A DNA stretch of 64,000 bases, taken from positions 310,001 to 374,000 of the forward strand of contig NZ_BMLT01000005.1 of NCBI RefSeq assembly GCF_014645375.1, read 5' to 3'. Shown here one piece after another: positions 49,619 through 57,208 of this stretch (position 1 is the first letter of the stretch; each line of letters begins with the position of its first letter). The translations under genes were made by a program, and so were the position numbers. Under the pieces are notes generated by a model. It saw only the letters and a list, made by a program, of their open reading frames with translations. It ran no database searches and had not been told where the DNA came from. Source of the DNA: Marinobacterium nitratireducens. Lineage in GTDB: Bacteria; Pseudomonadota; Gammaproteobacteria; Pseudomonadales; Balneatricaceae.

Positions 49619-49760
49619 AGGCACCTCGAACAACCTACTGCGCGACTCACCTGCTGCGTTGCGCGGTGCTCGGAATCCTCATGTATACACATACACTGCG
49701 GTTCCTGCGCGCCACGCGCCTTGCAGCTAAGCCTGCTCATTACGGTTTTTCGAGGTGCCC
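49619..49760. mobile_element. MITE-like element with 17-bp terminal inverted repeats at the rseC 3' end
   Basis: The left end AGGCACCTCGAACAACC and the reverse complement of the right end GGGCACCTCGAAAAACC match at 15 of 17 bases, bounding 142 bases. There is no coding capacity for a transposase. The element covers the last ten codons and the stop of rseC (residues 147-156, GTSKNRNEQA) and the whole remaining gap up to about 25 bases before mucD. A TSD is not obvious. Confidence 0.65.
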
Positions 49761-50197
49761 TGGGATATGACCTTTAACAGCTCCGGCCGATACCGGCAGC
49801 TGCGACCGAGCCGCTGCCCAAGCGTCCGGGCGATCAGCAGGCCTGCGGCCAGACCGATACCCGCCCCCAGTATCGCGGGCAGTTCGGAGTCGCTTCGCAG
49901 GGTTCCCAGATAGCCGCCCGCAAACAGCAGCAGCAGAGGCAAAGTGTAGAGCAGCAAAGACGCCTTCAGGAAGGCGCCTTCGTTAATGCCGACCACCACC
50001 CGATCGCCAACTCGAACGTCGACGCCGGCAGTGTTCTCGATGCACAGATCTTCGGCTTTTTTGCCGGCATACTCCGCCAGCGCTTTCTGGCCGCACCCCT
50101 TGCTGGCGCTGCAGGACATGCAGCTGCTGGTACGGCTGGATGTAATCCAGATGTCACGGCCGTCGATTGCCACGACGAGGCCCGACTCCTCGAGCAT
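49727..50197 (-). CDS. rseC: RseC/MucC family envelope-stress protein
   Basis: RseC is an inner-membrane protein of the sigma-E operon, also linked to reduction of SoxR. The 156-aa protein has the cysteine cluster Cys26, Cys29, Cys35 (CMSCSASKGC) in its N-terminal cytoplasmic domain, then two transmembrane helices (about 78-98 and 106-126). It begins two bases after the anti-sigma gene. The C-terminal ten residues and the stop codon are encoded by a MITE-like element. Confidence 0.93.
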   Translation of the reverse strand: MLEESGLVVAIDGRDIWITSSRTSSCMSCSASKGCGQKALAEYAGKKAEDLCIENTAGVDVRVGDRVVVGINEGAFLKASLLLYTLPLLLLFAGGYLGTLRSDSELPAILGAGIGLAAGLLIARTLGQRLGRSCRYRPELLKVISQGTSKNRNEQA

Positions 50198-50199
50198 CC

Positions 50200-51051
50200 T
50201 CAGTCGACCTGAATGGCAGTGGCGATCCGGTCGGCGATCATCAGCGGCACGTCACCGACCACGGTAATGAAGTAGTCGCCCTGGCGCTTGCCGACCGCGA
50301 CCATATCGGACGACTGCGCCACGCCCTCGGCAACGGACTGCTGGCCAAAGGGCTCGACCGAAACCGACACCGAATGGCGACCGTCCGAGTACAGCATCAC
50401 CTCGGACCCCGGCAGCACCTCGTGCCGCACGCTCCTGAAGCCGTCCGGCAGCCACTTGGCCTTGCATACGGGCTTTCTGACGCTGAGCATGTGCTGATGC
50501 TGATCGATATAACGCTCGAGGCCTCGCGACAGCCGGATCACATCGCCCTGGGGCTCGAGGGCGGACAGCGTGCGCTGCTGCCCGAAGTGCGCCCTGACGA
50601 AATCGTCAGAGGTACCGATACCCGGCAGACTGTACTGCGGCCGCGCATCGGCGACCTCGGTAACGGCCTCGCGGTTGAACCCCTGAACACCGAGAATGAC
50701 CGCGGCGGTCACTGAAGCCGCCGTCGCCATGCTGACCAGCGGCTTCCAGAAGGTACCCGAGGCGCGCGAAGAGCCCGCGCCGGCGGCCACCGCCGTGGCG
50801 ACTTCGGCGCCGATGTCCGGCTGCGGCTCGTCGGCCGAAAGACTGTCGAGCCTGGCCATCACGGCCTGGCTGATGTCGACCCTGACGCTGTCGCGCTCAC
50901 CCCGCATCGCCGAGCGAGCCAGGTGATAACGCTGCCATTTCTGTCCCAGCTCCGACTGCTGCTCCATCCGGTCGAGCAGCCTGCGTACTTCAAACTCGCT
51001 GGCTTCGCCATCCACAAGCGCAGATAAAGAGTCGTTGAACTGTTCACCCAT
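50200..51051 (-). CDS. rseA: RseA/MucA anti-sigma factor fused to the RseB/MucB C-terminal domain
   Basis: Residues 1-60 are an RseA/MucA anti-sigma domain (LSALVDGEASEFEVRRLL, WQRYHLARSAMRGE). A transmembrane helix follows at about 101-122. The periplasmic part first has an RseA/MucA-like segment (RGLERYIDQHQHM at 176-188), and residues 196-282 are the RseB/MucB C-terminal domain: KWLPDGFRSVRHEV, VMLYSDGRHSVSVSVEP, and FITVVGDVPLMIADRIATAI. The large N-terminal RseB domain and its signal peptide are absent, and no separate rseB lies between this gene and rseC. The protein is longer than MucA (about 194 aa) and shorter than RseA plus RseB. It should still hold RpoE at the membrane. Confidence 0.9.
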   Translation of the reverse strand: MGEQFNDSLSALVDGEASEFEVRRLLDRMEQQSELGQKWQRYHLARSAMRGERDSVRVDISQAVMARLDSLSADEPQPDIGAEVATAVAAGAGSSRASGTFWKPLVSMATAASVTAAVILGVQGFNREAVTEVADARPQYSLPGIGTSDDFVRAHFGQQRTLSALEPQGDVIRLSRGLERYIDQHQHMLSVRKPVCKAKWLPDGFRSVRHEVLPGSEVMLYSDGRHSVSVSVEPFGQQSVAEGVAQSSDMVAVGKRQGDYFITVVGDVPLMIADRIATAIQVD

Positions 51052-51097
51052 GGTTGTTCCTCAAACACTTTTCCAACACGTCTCCCACGGCTATCCG

Positions 51098-51685
51098 TCA
51101 CTCCGCGAGGAAAGGTTCAATCTCTTTGTCTATCGCCTCCCGCGCCCTGAATATGCGGGAACGAACGGTTCCCACAGGGCAGTCCATGACGTTGGCGATA
51201 TCTTCATAACTGAGCCCCTCGAACTCCCGCAGGGTCAAGGCGACCCGCAGGTCTTCGGGCAGACGATCGAGCACCCGCTTGACCATCGCCTCGAGCTCGT
51301 CCCGGTAAAGGTTGTTTTCCGGCGACTCTATGTCCTTGAGGTCGTTGTCACCTCCGATGTAGTGTGCATCCTCGACCATCACGTCCACGTCAGGAGGGCG
51401 GCGCCCCTTGGCCACCAGATGATTCTTCGCGGTGTTGATCGCGATCCGGTACAGCCAGGTATAAAAGGCGCTGTCACCGCGAAACTTCGGCAGGGCGCGG
51501 TAGGCCTTGATAAAGGCCTCCTGAGCCACATCGAGTGCCTCGTGATGGTCGTAGACATAGCGTCCGATCAGGCCGACAATCTTGTGCTGGTATTTTTTTA
51601 CCAACAGATCGAACGCACGGCTGTCACCAGCCTGCACGCGCTTAACCAACTGTTCGTCAATCGCGCTCTGACTCTCGTTTGACAC
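51098..51685 (-). CDS. rpoE: RNA polymerase sigma factor RpoE/AlgU
   Basis: RpoE/AlgU is the ECF sigma factor for envelope stress. The 195-aa protein has sigma region 2 (YQHKIVGLIGRYVYDHHEALDVAQEAFIKAYRALPKF) and region 4 (LPEDLRVALTLREFEGLSYEDIANVM, VGTVRSRIFRAREAI). It heads the operon rpoE, rseA-B fusion, rseC, mucD, as algU does in Pseudomonas. A sigma-E-type promoter lies upstream, which suggests positive autoregulation. Confidence 0.98.
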   Translation of the reverse strand: MSNESQSAIDEQLVKRVQAGDSRAFDLLVKKYQHKIVGLIGRYVYDHHEALDVAQEAFIKAYRALPKFRGDSAFYTWLYRIAINTAKNHLVAKGRRPPDVDVMVEDAHYIGGDNDLKDIESPENNLYRDELEAMVKRVLDRLPEDLRVALTLREFEGLSYEDIANVMDCPVGTVRSRIFRAREAIDKEIEPFLAE

Positions 51686-51807
51686 TCCGGATCCTTAATA
51701 TCCACGCTGCGTTACTACCCCGCTCCGGGGCATAATGTCGTGAAGTATGGGGGCGGCCACTACAACATTGCAACCTCTGCGGAATCCGGCTGGCGCAAGC
51801 TAACTGA

Positions 51808-51835
51808 TATGAACCTGAGGTGAATTTTAAGTTCC
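51808..51835 (-). promoter_or_regulatory. Sigma-E-type autoregulatory promoter of rpoE
   Basis: On the minus strand GGAACTT (51835-51829) is followed after 16 bases by TCATA (51812-51808). The -35 is an exact match to the sigma-E consensus and the spacing is right; the -10 is a looser match. It lies about 120 bases before rpoE. Confidence 0.65.
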
Positions 51836-51948
51836 GGCCGTAATACAAAAAATTCGTGCCAGGCGGGCAAAAAATTCACGCAAGGGCTGCGCACAAGGCA
51901 TAATTGCCGCCTTCGCAGTACAGGTATCAAAGGTAACCAGGGCTCTAT

Positions 51949-53559
51949 ATGACCAGTGAACACCTTTATGACGTTTTGATCATTGGCTGCGGTGCCGCCG
52001 GCCTCAGCCTCGCGCTGAAGCTGCCGGCCCACAAGCGCGTAGCCGTGCTCAGCAAGGGCGACCTGACCAGCGGCTCCACCTGGCTGGCCCAGGGCGGCAT
52101 CGCGGCAGTACTGGACGAGACCGACACCGCCAGCGACCATGTCTGCGACACCATGATCGCCGGCGGCAATCTCAGCCGCCAGGCGGCGGTCGAATACACC
52201 GTTACCCACGGTCGCGAATGCATCGAGTGGCTGATCGAACAGGGCGTACCATTCACCCGCGAGGACAGCCATTACCACCTGACCAAGGAGGGCGGCCACT
52301 CCCATCGCCGCATCATCCATGCCGCCGACGCCACCGGCCAGGCCGTCCAGCAGACCCTGATCGAGAACGCCCGCAAGGCGCCGAATATCGACCTTTACGA
52401 ATCCTGCATCGCGGTCGATCTGATCACGCGCCACAAGCTGCAACTGTCGGCCAACCGCTGCGTCGGCGCCTACGTGCTCGACAACCGCACCGGCGCCGTG
52501 AAACTGTTCCGCGCCGGCCATGTGGTGCTGGCGACCGGCGGCGCATCCAAGGCCTATCTCTACAGCAGCAACTCCGACGGCGCCTCGGGCGATGGCATCG
52601 CCATGGCCTGGCGCGCCGGCTGCCGGGTCGCCAACCTGGAGTTCAACCAGTTCCACCCGACCTGCCTCTATCACCCCCAGGCCAAGTCGTTCCTCATCAC
52701 CGAGGCGGTGCGGGGCGAAGGCGGCCACCTGCTGCTGCCCGACGGCAGCCGTTTCATGTCACGCTTCGACCCGCGCGAGGAACTGGCGCCGCGCGACATC
52801 GTCGCCAGGGCGATCGACCACGAGATGAAACGACTGGGCTGCGACTGCCTGTACCTGGATATCTCCCACAAGAGCCCGGAATTCATCCAGTCGCACTTTC
52901 CGACCATTCGCCAGCGCTGCCTGGAATTCGGCATCGACATCACCCGCGAGCCGATCCCGATCGTCCCCGCCGCGCACTATACCTGCGGCGGCGTCGTCAC
53001 CGACATTCGCGGGCGCACCGACGTGCCGGGACTCTACGCCATCGGCGAGACCGCCTTCACCGGACTGCACGGCGCCAACCGGCTGGCGTCCAACTCCCTG
53101 CTCGAGTGCCTGGTATTCGCCTCGGCGGCGGCGCAGGATATTGCCGGGCAGCAGTGCATGGCGCAGGACAGCCACCTCAAGGTCCCCGCCTGGGACGCGT
53201 CCCAGGTCACCGACTCGGACGAAGACGTTATCATCTCGCACAACTGGGACGAACTGCGGCGTTTCATGTGGGACTATGTCGGCATCGTCCGCACCACCAA
53301 GCGCCTGCAGCGCGCCAAGCACCGCGTGGACCTGCTGCAGCAGGAAATCACCGAGTACTACAGCAACTACAGGATCACCCGGGATCTGCTGGAGCTGCGC
53401 AACCTGGCGCTGGTCTCCGACCTGATCATCCAGTCCGCGATGCAGCGCCGGGAAAGCCGTGGCCTGCACTACACCCTGGACTACCCAGACCTGGCGCCGG
53501 AAGCCCGCGACACCATTCTGACGCCCGTCAACTACCTCTGGCCCGATCAGGTTCACTGA
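51949..53559 (+). CDS. nadB: L-aspartate oxidase
   Basis: NadB oxidises aspartate to iminoaspartate in NAD synthesis. The 536-aa flavoprotein has the FAD motif [18 protein letters not shown] at the N-terminus, [20 protein letters not shown], and the second FAD block [27 protein letters not shown]. The start fits the family. It is divergent from rpoE, and its 3' end overlaps the convergent ygfX by 32 bases. nadC lies further on in the same window. Confidence 0.97.
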   Translation: MTSEHLYDVLIIGCGAAGLSLALKLPAHKRVAVLSKGDLTSGSTWLAQGGIAAVLDETDTASDHVCDTMIAGGNLSRQAAVEYTVTHGRECIEWLIEQGVPFTREDSHYHLTKEGGHSHRRIIHAADATGQAVQQTLIENARKAPNIDLYESCIAVDLITRHKLQLSANRCVGAYVLDNRTGAVKLFRAGHVVLATGGASKAYLYSSNSDGASGDGIAMAWRAGCRVANLEFNQFHPTCLYHPQAKSFLITEAVRGEGGHLLLPDGSRFMSRFDPREELAPRDIVARAIDHEMKRLGCDCLYLDISHKSPEFIQSHFPTIRQRCLEFGIDITREPIPIVPAAHYTCGGVVTDIRGRTDVPGLYAIGETAFTGLHGANRLASNSLLECLVFASAAAQDIAGQQCMAQDSHLKVPAWDASQVTDSDEDVIISHNWDELRRFMWDYVGIVRTTKRLQRAKHRVDLLQQEITEYYSNYRITRDLLELRNLALVSDLIIQSAMQRRESRGLHYTLDYPDLAPEARDTILTPVNYLWPDQVH

Positions 53560-53965
53560 TCGGCGCCAGCCTTGCCACGACGCTAAGACGCCTGAAGGCT
53601 TCCGCACTCAGACTGTCGGCGGCGATGACCAGCCGCCTTCGCCGCCCGTCCTGCCGCAACCTGATGATCAGCAACCAGGGCAGCACCGCTACCGACTCCA
53701 CCTGCTCGACGGGCCGCCAGTCCGCACCGCGCTCGCGCACGGCCAGTTGCCGCAGGTCGGCATCCCAGCGAAGCCCCGCTGCCATACCCGCCAGCCGGCG
53801 GTACATGCAGTAGCCGTGAAGAGAGACCGCCGGCAAGGCAGGCACAAGCACATAGGGCGGCAGACTCGAGAGACCAAGCAGTGCCAGCAGACAAAGATGC
53901 GCAGCAGCGCTCAGCCAGCACAGGCGTCGCGACGGCCCGATGGCAACCTCAATCGGGCTGAACAC
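53528..53965 (-). CDS. ygfX: YgfX (CptA) family membrane protein
   Basis: A 145-aa protein with two N-terminal transmembrane helices (about 15-31 and 35-51) and a short cytoplasmic tail with [17 protein letters not shown] and [21 protein letters not shown], the YgfX/CptA pattern. In E. coli CptA is the toxin-like partner of CptB, now known as SdhE, though the toxin role is disputed. It starts with GTG inside the end of sdhE (17-base overlap), so it is coupled to it. Its 3' end overlaps nadB on the other strand. Confidence 0.85.
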   Translation of the reverse strand: MFSPIEVAIGPSRRLCWLSAAAHLCLLALLGLSSLPPYVLVPALPAVSLHGYCMYRRLAGMAAGLRWDADLRQLAVRERGADWRPVEQVESVAVLPWLLIIRLRQDGRRRRLVIAADSLSAEAFRRLSVVARLAPISEPDRARGS

Positions 53966-54203
53966 GATCCAGGATAATCTTGACGATGCGGGCCAGATCC
54001 GGGTCCTGCGGCACCGCCCGCTGCATAAACCAGCCGAACAGATCCTGATCCTCGCAGGCCAGCAGCTTTACGAAGCGATCCTGATCCTCCTCTGGCAAAT
54101 GCACAAAGGCCTCGTCGACAAAAGGCACCAGCAGCACATCCAGCTCCAGCATCCCGCGGCGGCTCTGCCACCTCAGCCGGCGCACATCTTCATCGTTGTA
54201 CAT
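53949..54203 (-). CDS. sdhE: FAD assembly factor SdhE
   Basis: SdhE helps covalent flavinylation of succinate dehydrogenase and fumarate reductase. The 84-aa protein has the RGM motif in [11 protein letters not shown] and the helix-bundle segment [15 protein letters not shown], both typical. It is followed by ygfX with a 17-base overlap, the usual sdhE-ygfX pair next to nadB. Confidence 0.95.
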   Translation of the reverse strand: MYNDEDVRRLRWQSRRGMLELDVLLVPFVDEAFVHLPEEDQDRFVKLLACEDQDLFGWFMQRAVPQDPDLARIVKIILDRVQPD

Positions 54204-54349
54204 AGCACTCCCTAGTGTTCAATGGACAGGACCGGCGCTTTTTACCATTTAACGGCCGTCGCGCCTACCTCCAATATCCGTAACCTCAGCATAGGCGTAC
54301 CTGGCGACGGGCCATGCAAAGAGATGGGTCGATCAGGGAGCCAGCGGAT

Positions 54350-54523
54350 ATTTTAGGAATTTTTCCTATGGCAGCTCCGCCAGCTTCGACCATACTTCCA
54401 CCTGCGCACGGGTTCAGAGGGATCTGACAGCGACAGGTCGTCGCCGATCATGCCAGGGACAGCAAGGATACCCCGCGCAAGACGCCCCCAATCCAAGGAT
54501 GGTGAGGGGGCGCTTTATTTTTT
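54350..54523 (+). ncRNA. Candidate small RNA ending in a terminator
   Basis: In the 704-base gene-free stretch before nadC there is a strong plus-strand terminator at 54483-54523 with no ORF to end. Upstream of it about 130 bases could be a transcript: it starts near an AT-rich point with a perfect palindrome TAGGAA-TTT-TTCCTA (54354-54368) and contains AGGGA and AAGGAT motifs. This is only suggestive; no known RNA family is recognised. Confidence 0.35.
54483..54523 (+). terminator. Rho-independent terminator without an upstream gene
   Basis: CGCCCCC (54483-54489) and GGGGGCG (54506-54512) pair across a 16-base loop, followed by CTTTATTTTTT. The T-rich tail is on the plus strand. Both neighbouring genes upstream (sdhE, ygfX) are on the other strand, so this signal is unexplained by them. 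Confidence 0.7.
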
Positions 54524-54549
54524 ACGTATTACCGGAAAAAGCATAAATC

Positions 54550-54709
54550 GTAGGATGGGCGGCACGATGCCATCCGCCACTATGCGGTCAAGGCCTCGTG
54601 CAACCCATCTTGCAGTAATACGCATGCAACCGAGATATTGATGGGTTACGCCGCGCAACCTCGCCACAGGCGTTAAGCACAATGCCATCGCGGCTCCACC
54701 CATCCTACC
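54550..54709. repeat. TAGGATGGGT-type repeat element (family C)
   Basis: GTAGGATGGGCGGCACGATGCC and the inverted end GCGGCTCCACCCATCCTAC bound about 160 bases, with inner pieces GCAACCCATCTTGCA and GATGGGTTACGCCGCGC. It has the same ends as the copies at 14481 and 27567. The remaining 200 bases to nadC hold no gene; TATATT near 54852 could be a -10 box of nadC. Confidence 0.7.
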
Positions 54710-54835
54710 GTTAGCCCCCTGTCGTAGTTTAATGATCCCCCTGACCTACAGGCACCGACCGACACCGCAACAAGACCCATCTGAGCCCCCCTTCTAGACT
54801 CCACCCAACCAACATCTCTGTGCACAGCAGGATGA

Positions 54836-55747
<912 letters not shown>

Positions 55748-55844
55748 GGGCACCTTGAACGCAACAAATAAACGCAACAAATAGCGGGGACGACAGGAAG
55801 ACTGGAATCGCTGGAGAAAATTGCAGCTAAACCTACGATATCGC

Positions 55845-55912
55845 GTAGGAGCCCGGTCTCCGGGCGAATAAATGTGGCACCGAGGTTATTCGCCCACAGA
55901 GTGGGCTCCTAC
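55845..55912. repeat. REP-like pair (family B) between nadC and the small membrane gene
   Basis: GTAGGAGCCCGGTCTCCGGGCGAA-type left half and the inverted right half TTCGCCCAC.GAGTGGGCTCCTAC match the copies at 60256-60325 and 61327-61395. The right end overlaps the stop codon of the minus-strand gene. Confidence 0.8.
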
Positions 55913-56250
55913 CTGCAAGAAGCCTTCCCAATCAGATTCCAGTCATCGTCCTGCTGAATCTTCAGCAGGTCGTAGACCTCCACCGAGGTATTGTTCAGCC
56001 CCTGCTGGTGCAGCAACTGACAGACATCCTCGGCCGCCTTATCCTTAACTCCGCCATCGTTGATCATACCAACGGCCAGCACTGTGCCTTCGTGCCACCA
56101 GACGGGGCGGGCGGGGAAGCGGGGATCCTGCATCAACTGCTGCTCCAATGCGGCACGGGCGGGATCGGGAACAGCCTCTTCTTTTTGATTCAAGAAGATT
56201 GTTACTCCGATGGAAAGCACGACAAGGCCTATCAGAATGATTCTTTGCAT
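55909..56250 (-). CDS. Small single-span membrane protein of unknown function
   Basis: A 113-aa product that I do not recognise. It has an N-terminal hydrophobic segment (IILIGLVVLSIGVTIFL, about residues 4-20), then a soluble domain with FPARPVWWHEGTVLAVGMINDGG and two cysteines (in EDVCQLL and near the C-terminus, KASCR). The start is uncertain: ATG 56250 begins the hydrophobic segment but has no good ribosome site. The TAG stop lies in the GTAGGAGCCC end of a REP. Its position next to pilA suggests, without proof, a link to pili or secretion. Confidence 0.6.
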   Translation of the reverse strand: MQRIILIGLVVLSIGVTIFLNQKEEAVPDPARAALEQQLMQDPRFPARPVWWHEGTVLAVGMINDGGVKDKAAEDVCQLLHQQGLNNTSVEVYDLLKIQQDDDWNLIGKASCR

Positions 56251-56408
56251 GGAGACGAGTTTGACGTAATCACAAACTAAAAGAAATACGACCTTTCGGG
56301 TAATAAAAAGCGGGCAATAAAAAATATGGCCTGCGAGCAGCAATTTGAATGAAGCGTATTGTTGAGTTACAAGAAAGAGCCCCAAACTACACCGAAGCTC
56401 TTTCTTTA

Positions 56409-56442
56409 ACTGGGTTATCTGATTTTAATCAGATAACCCAGT
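56409..56442. repeat. Perfect 34-bp palindrome downstream of pilA
   Basis: ACTGGGTTATCTGATT and AATCAGATAACCCAGT are exact reverse complements (16 bp) separated by TT. It lies 40 bases after the pilA stop. Neither strand has a T run after it, so it is not a standard terminator. It could protect the pilin mRNA end, bind a protein, or be a site of integration. Confidence 0.9.
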
Positions 56443-56482
56443 AGCGTCTACGGAACCGTATTGAGAATCATACAAAACCAAA

Positions 56483-56944
56483 TCAAATCGGTTCTTTGCA
56501 AGCATTCGGGCGGTATTTATCGTCTAGATCACCACCTGTACATACCCACTTGACATTCCGCGCACCAGTACTTACATCACCACTAATTTCAAGCGTCTTG
56601 CTCTGAATGCCAGCAGCAACACCGGAGCCTTTGTACGTAGAAGTAATTACACAAGTGGTTGCGCCACTCGCAGATAGAGCAACACTAGCAACATAGTTGC
56701 CTTCCATGGTACTCACGCCTGCGACACTTCCAGTAAGCGGACAAGCACCATAATCGGCATACGTTTCCTGAATATCCACTTTCAAACTATCAGCAATGGT
56801 GAGCGCTTCAGCCGCTTGGGTGCGGGCCACATAATCCTGGTAGGCCGGGATTGCCAGCGCCGCCAGGATGCCGATGATCGCGACCACGATCATCAGTTCG
56901 ATCAGGGTAAAACCCTTTTGCACCATCTTGATCGATCTGTTCAT
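56483..56944 (-). CDS. pilA: Type IV pilin, major subunit
   Basis: PilA is the type IV pilus subunit. The 153-aa prepilin has an 11-residue leader [11 protein letters not shown] cleaved before F, followed by the conserved hydrophobic helix [20 protein letters not shown] with Glu5. Two C-terminal cysteines (WVCTGG... NACKEP) form the D-loop. ATG 56944 has GGAGAG upstream. The gene is visibly AT-richer than its surroundings, and is divergent from pilB. The prepilin peptidase PilD is in the same cluster. Confidence 0.95.
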   Translation of the reverse strand: MNRSIKMVQKGFTLIELMIVVAIIGILAALAIPAYQDYVARTQAAEALTIADSLKVDIQETYADYGACPLTGSVAGVSTMEGNYVASVALSASGATTCVITSTYKGSGVAAGIQSKTLEISGDVSTGARNVKWVCTGGDLDDKYRPNACKEPI

Positions 56945-57208
56945 TTTTCTCTCCAGCGAGTTTTCCATTTCTTGAGTCTTCCGTGATCAGGCAAGCCCAA
57001 CCAAACTGGCCCTGTGTTCAGAACAGCCCGAACGATCCGGGTTGTCGCAACAGGCCTACGCCCGAAGCATGATTGCACCGAATCGTATCATATCTGTTAC
57101 ACCCCAGTGACCAAGGTTCAGTATAGTCGGCATTTTCAAAGAATCACGCAAGTGCTATGTTACACGAAGCGCGTGAAATCCAGGGACAGGTCTGTACGGG
57201 GAACAAAA

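Noticed and set aside
54515-54703. Short open frame of 62 codons on the minus strand before nadC
   Set aside because: It lies wholly inside a family C repeat element and has no ribosome site.
56945-57208. A sigma-54 promoter for pilA, as in Pseudomonas aeruginosa
   Set aside because: I searched the minus strand for GG-N10-GC with flanking TGGCA/TTGC and found only spacings of 8, 9 or 13, so no site is claimed.
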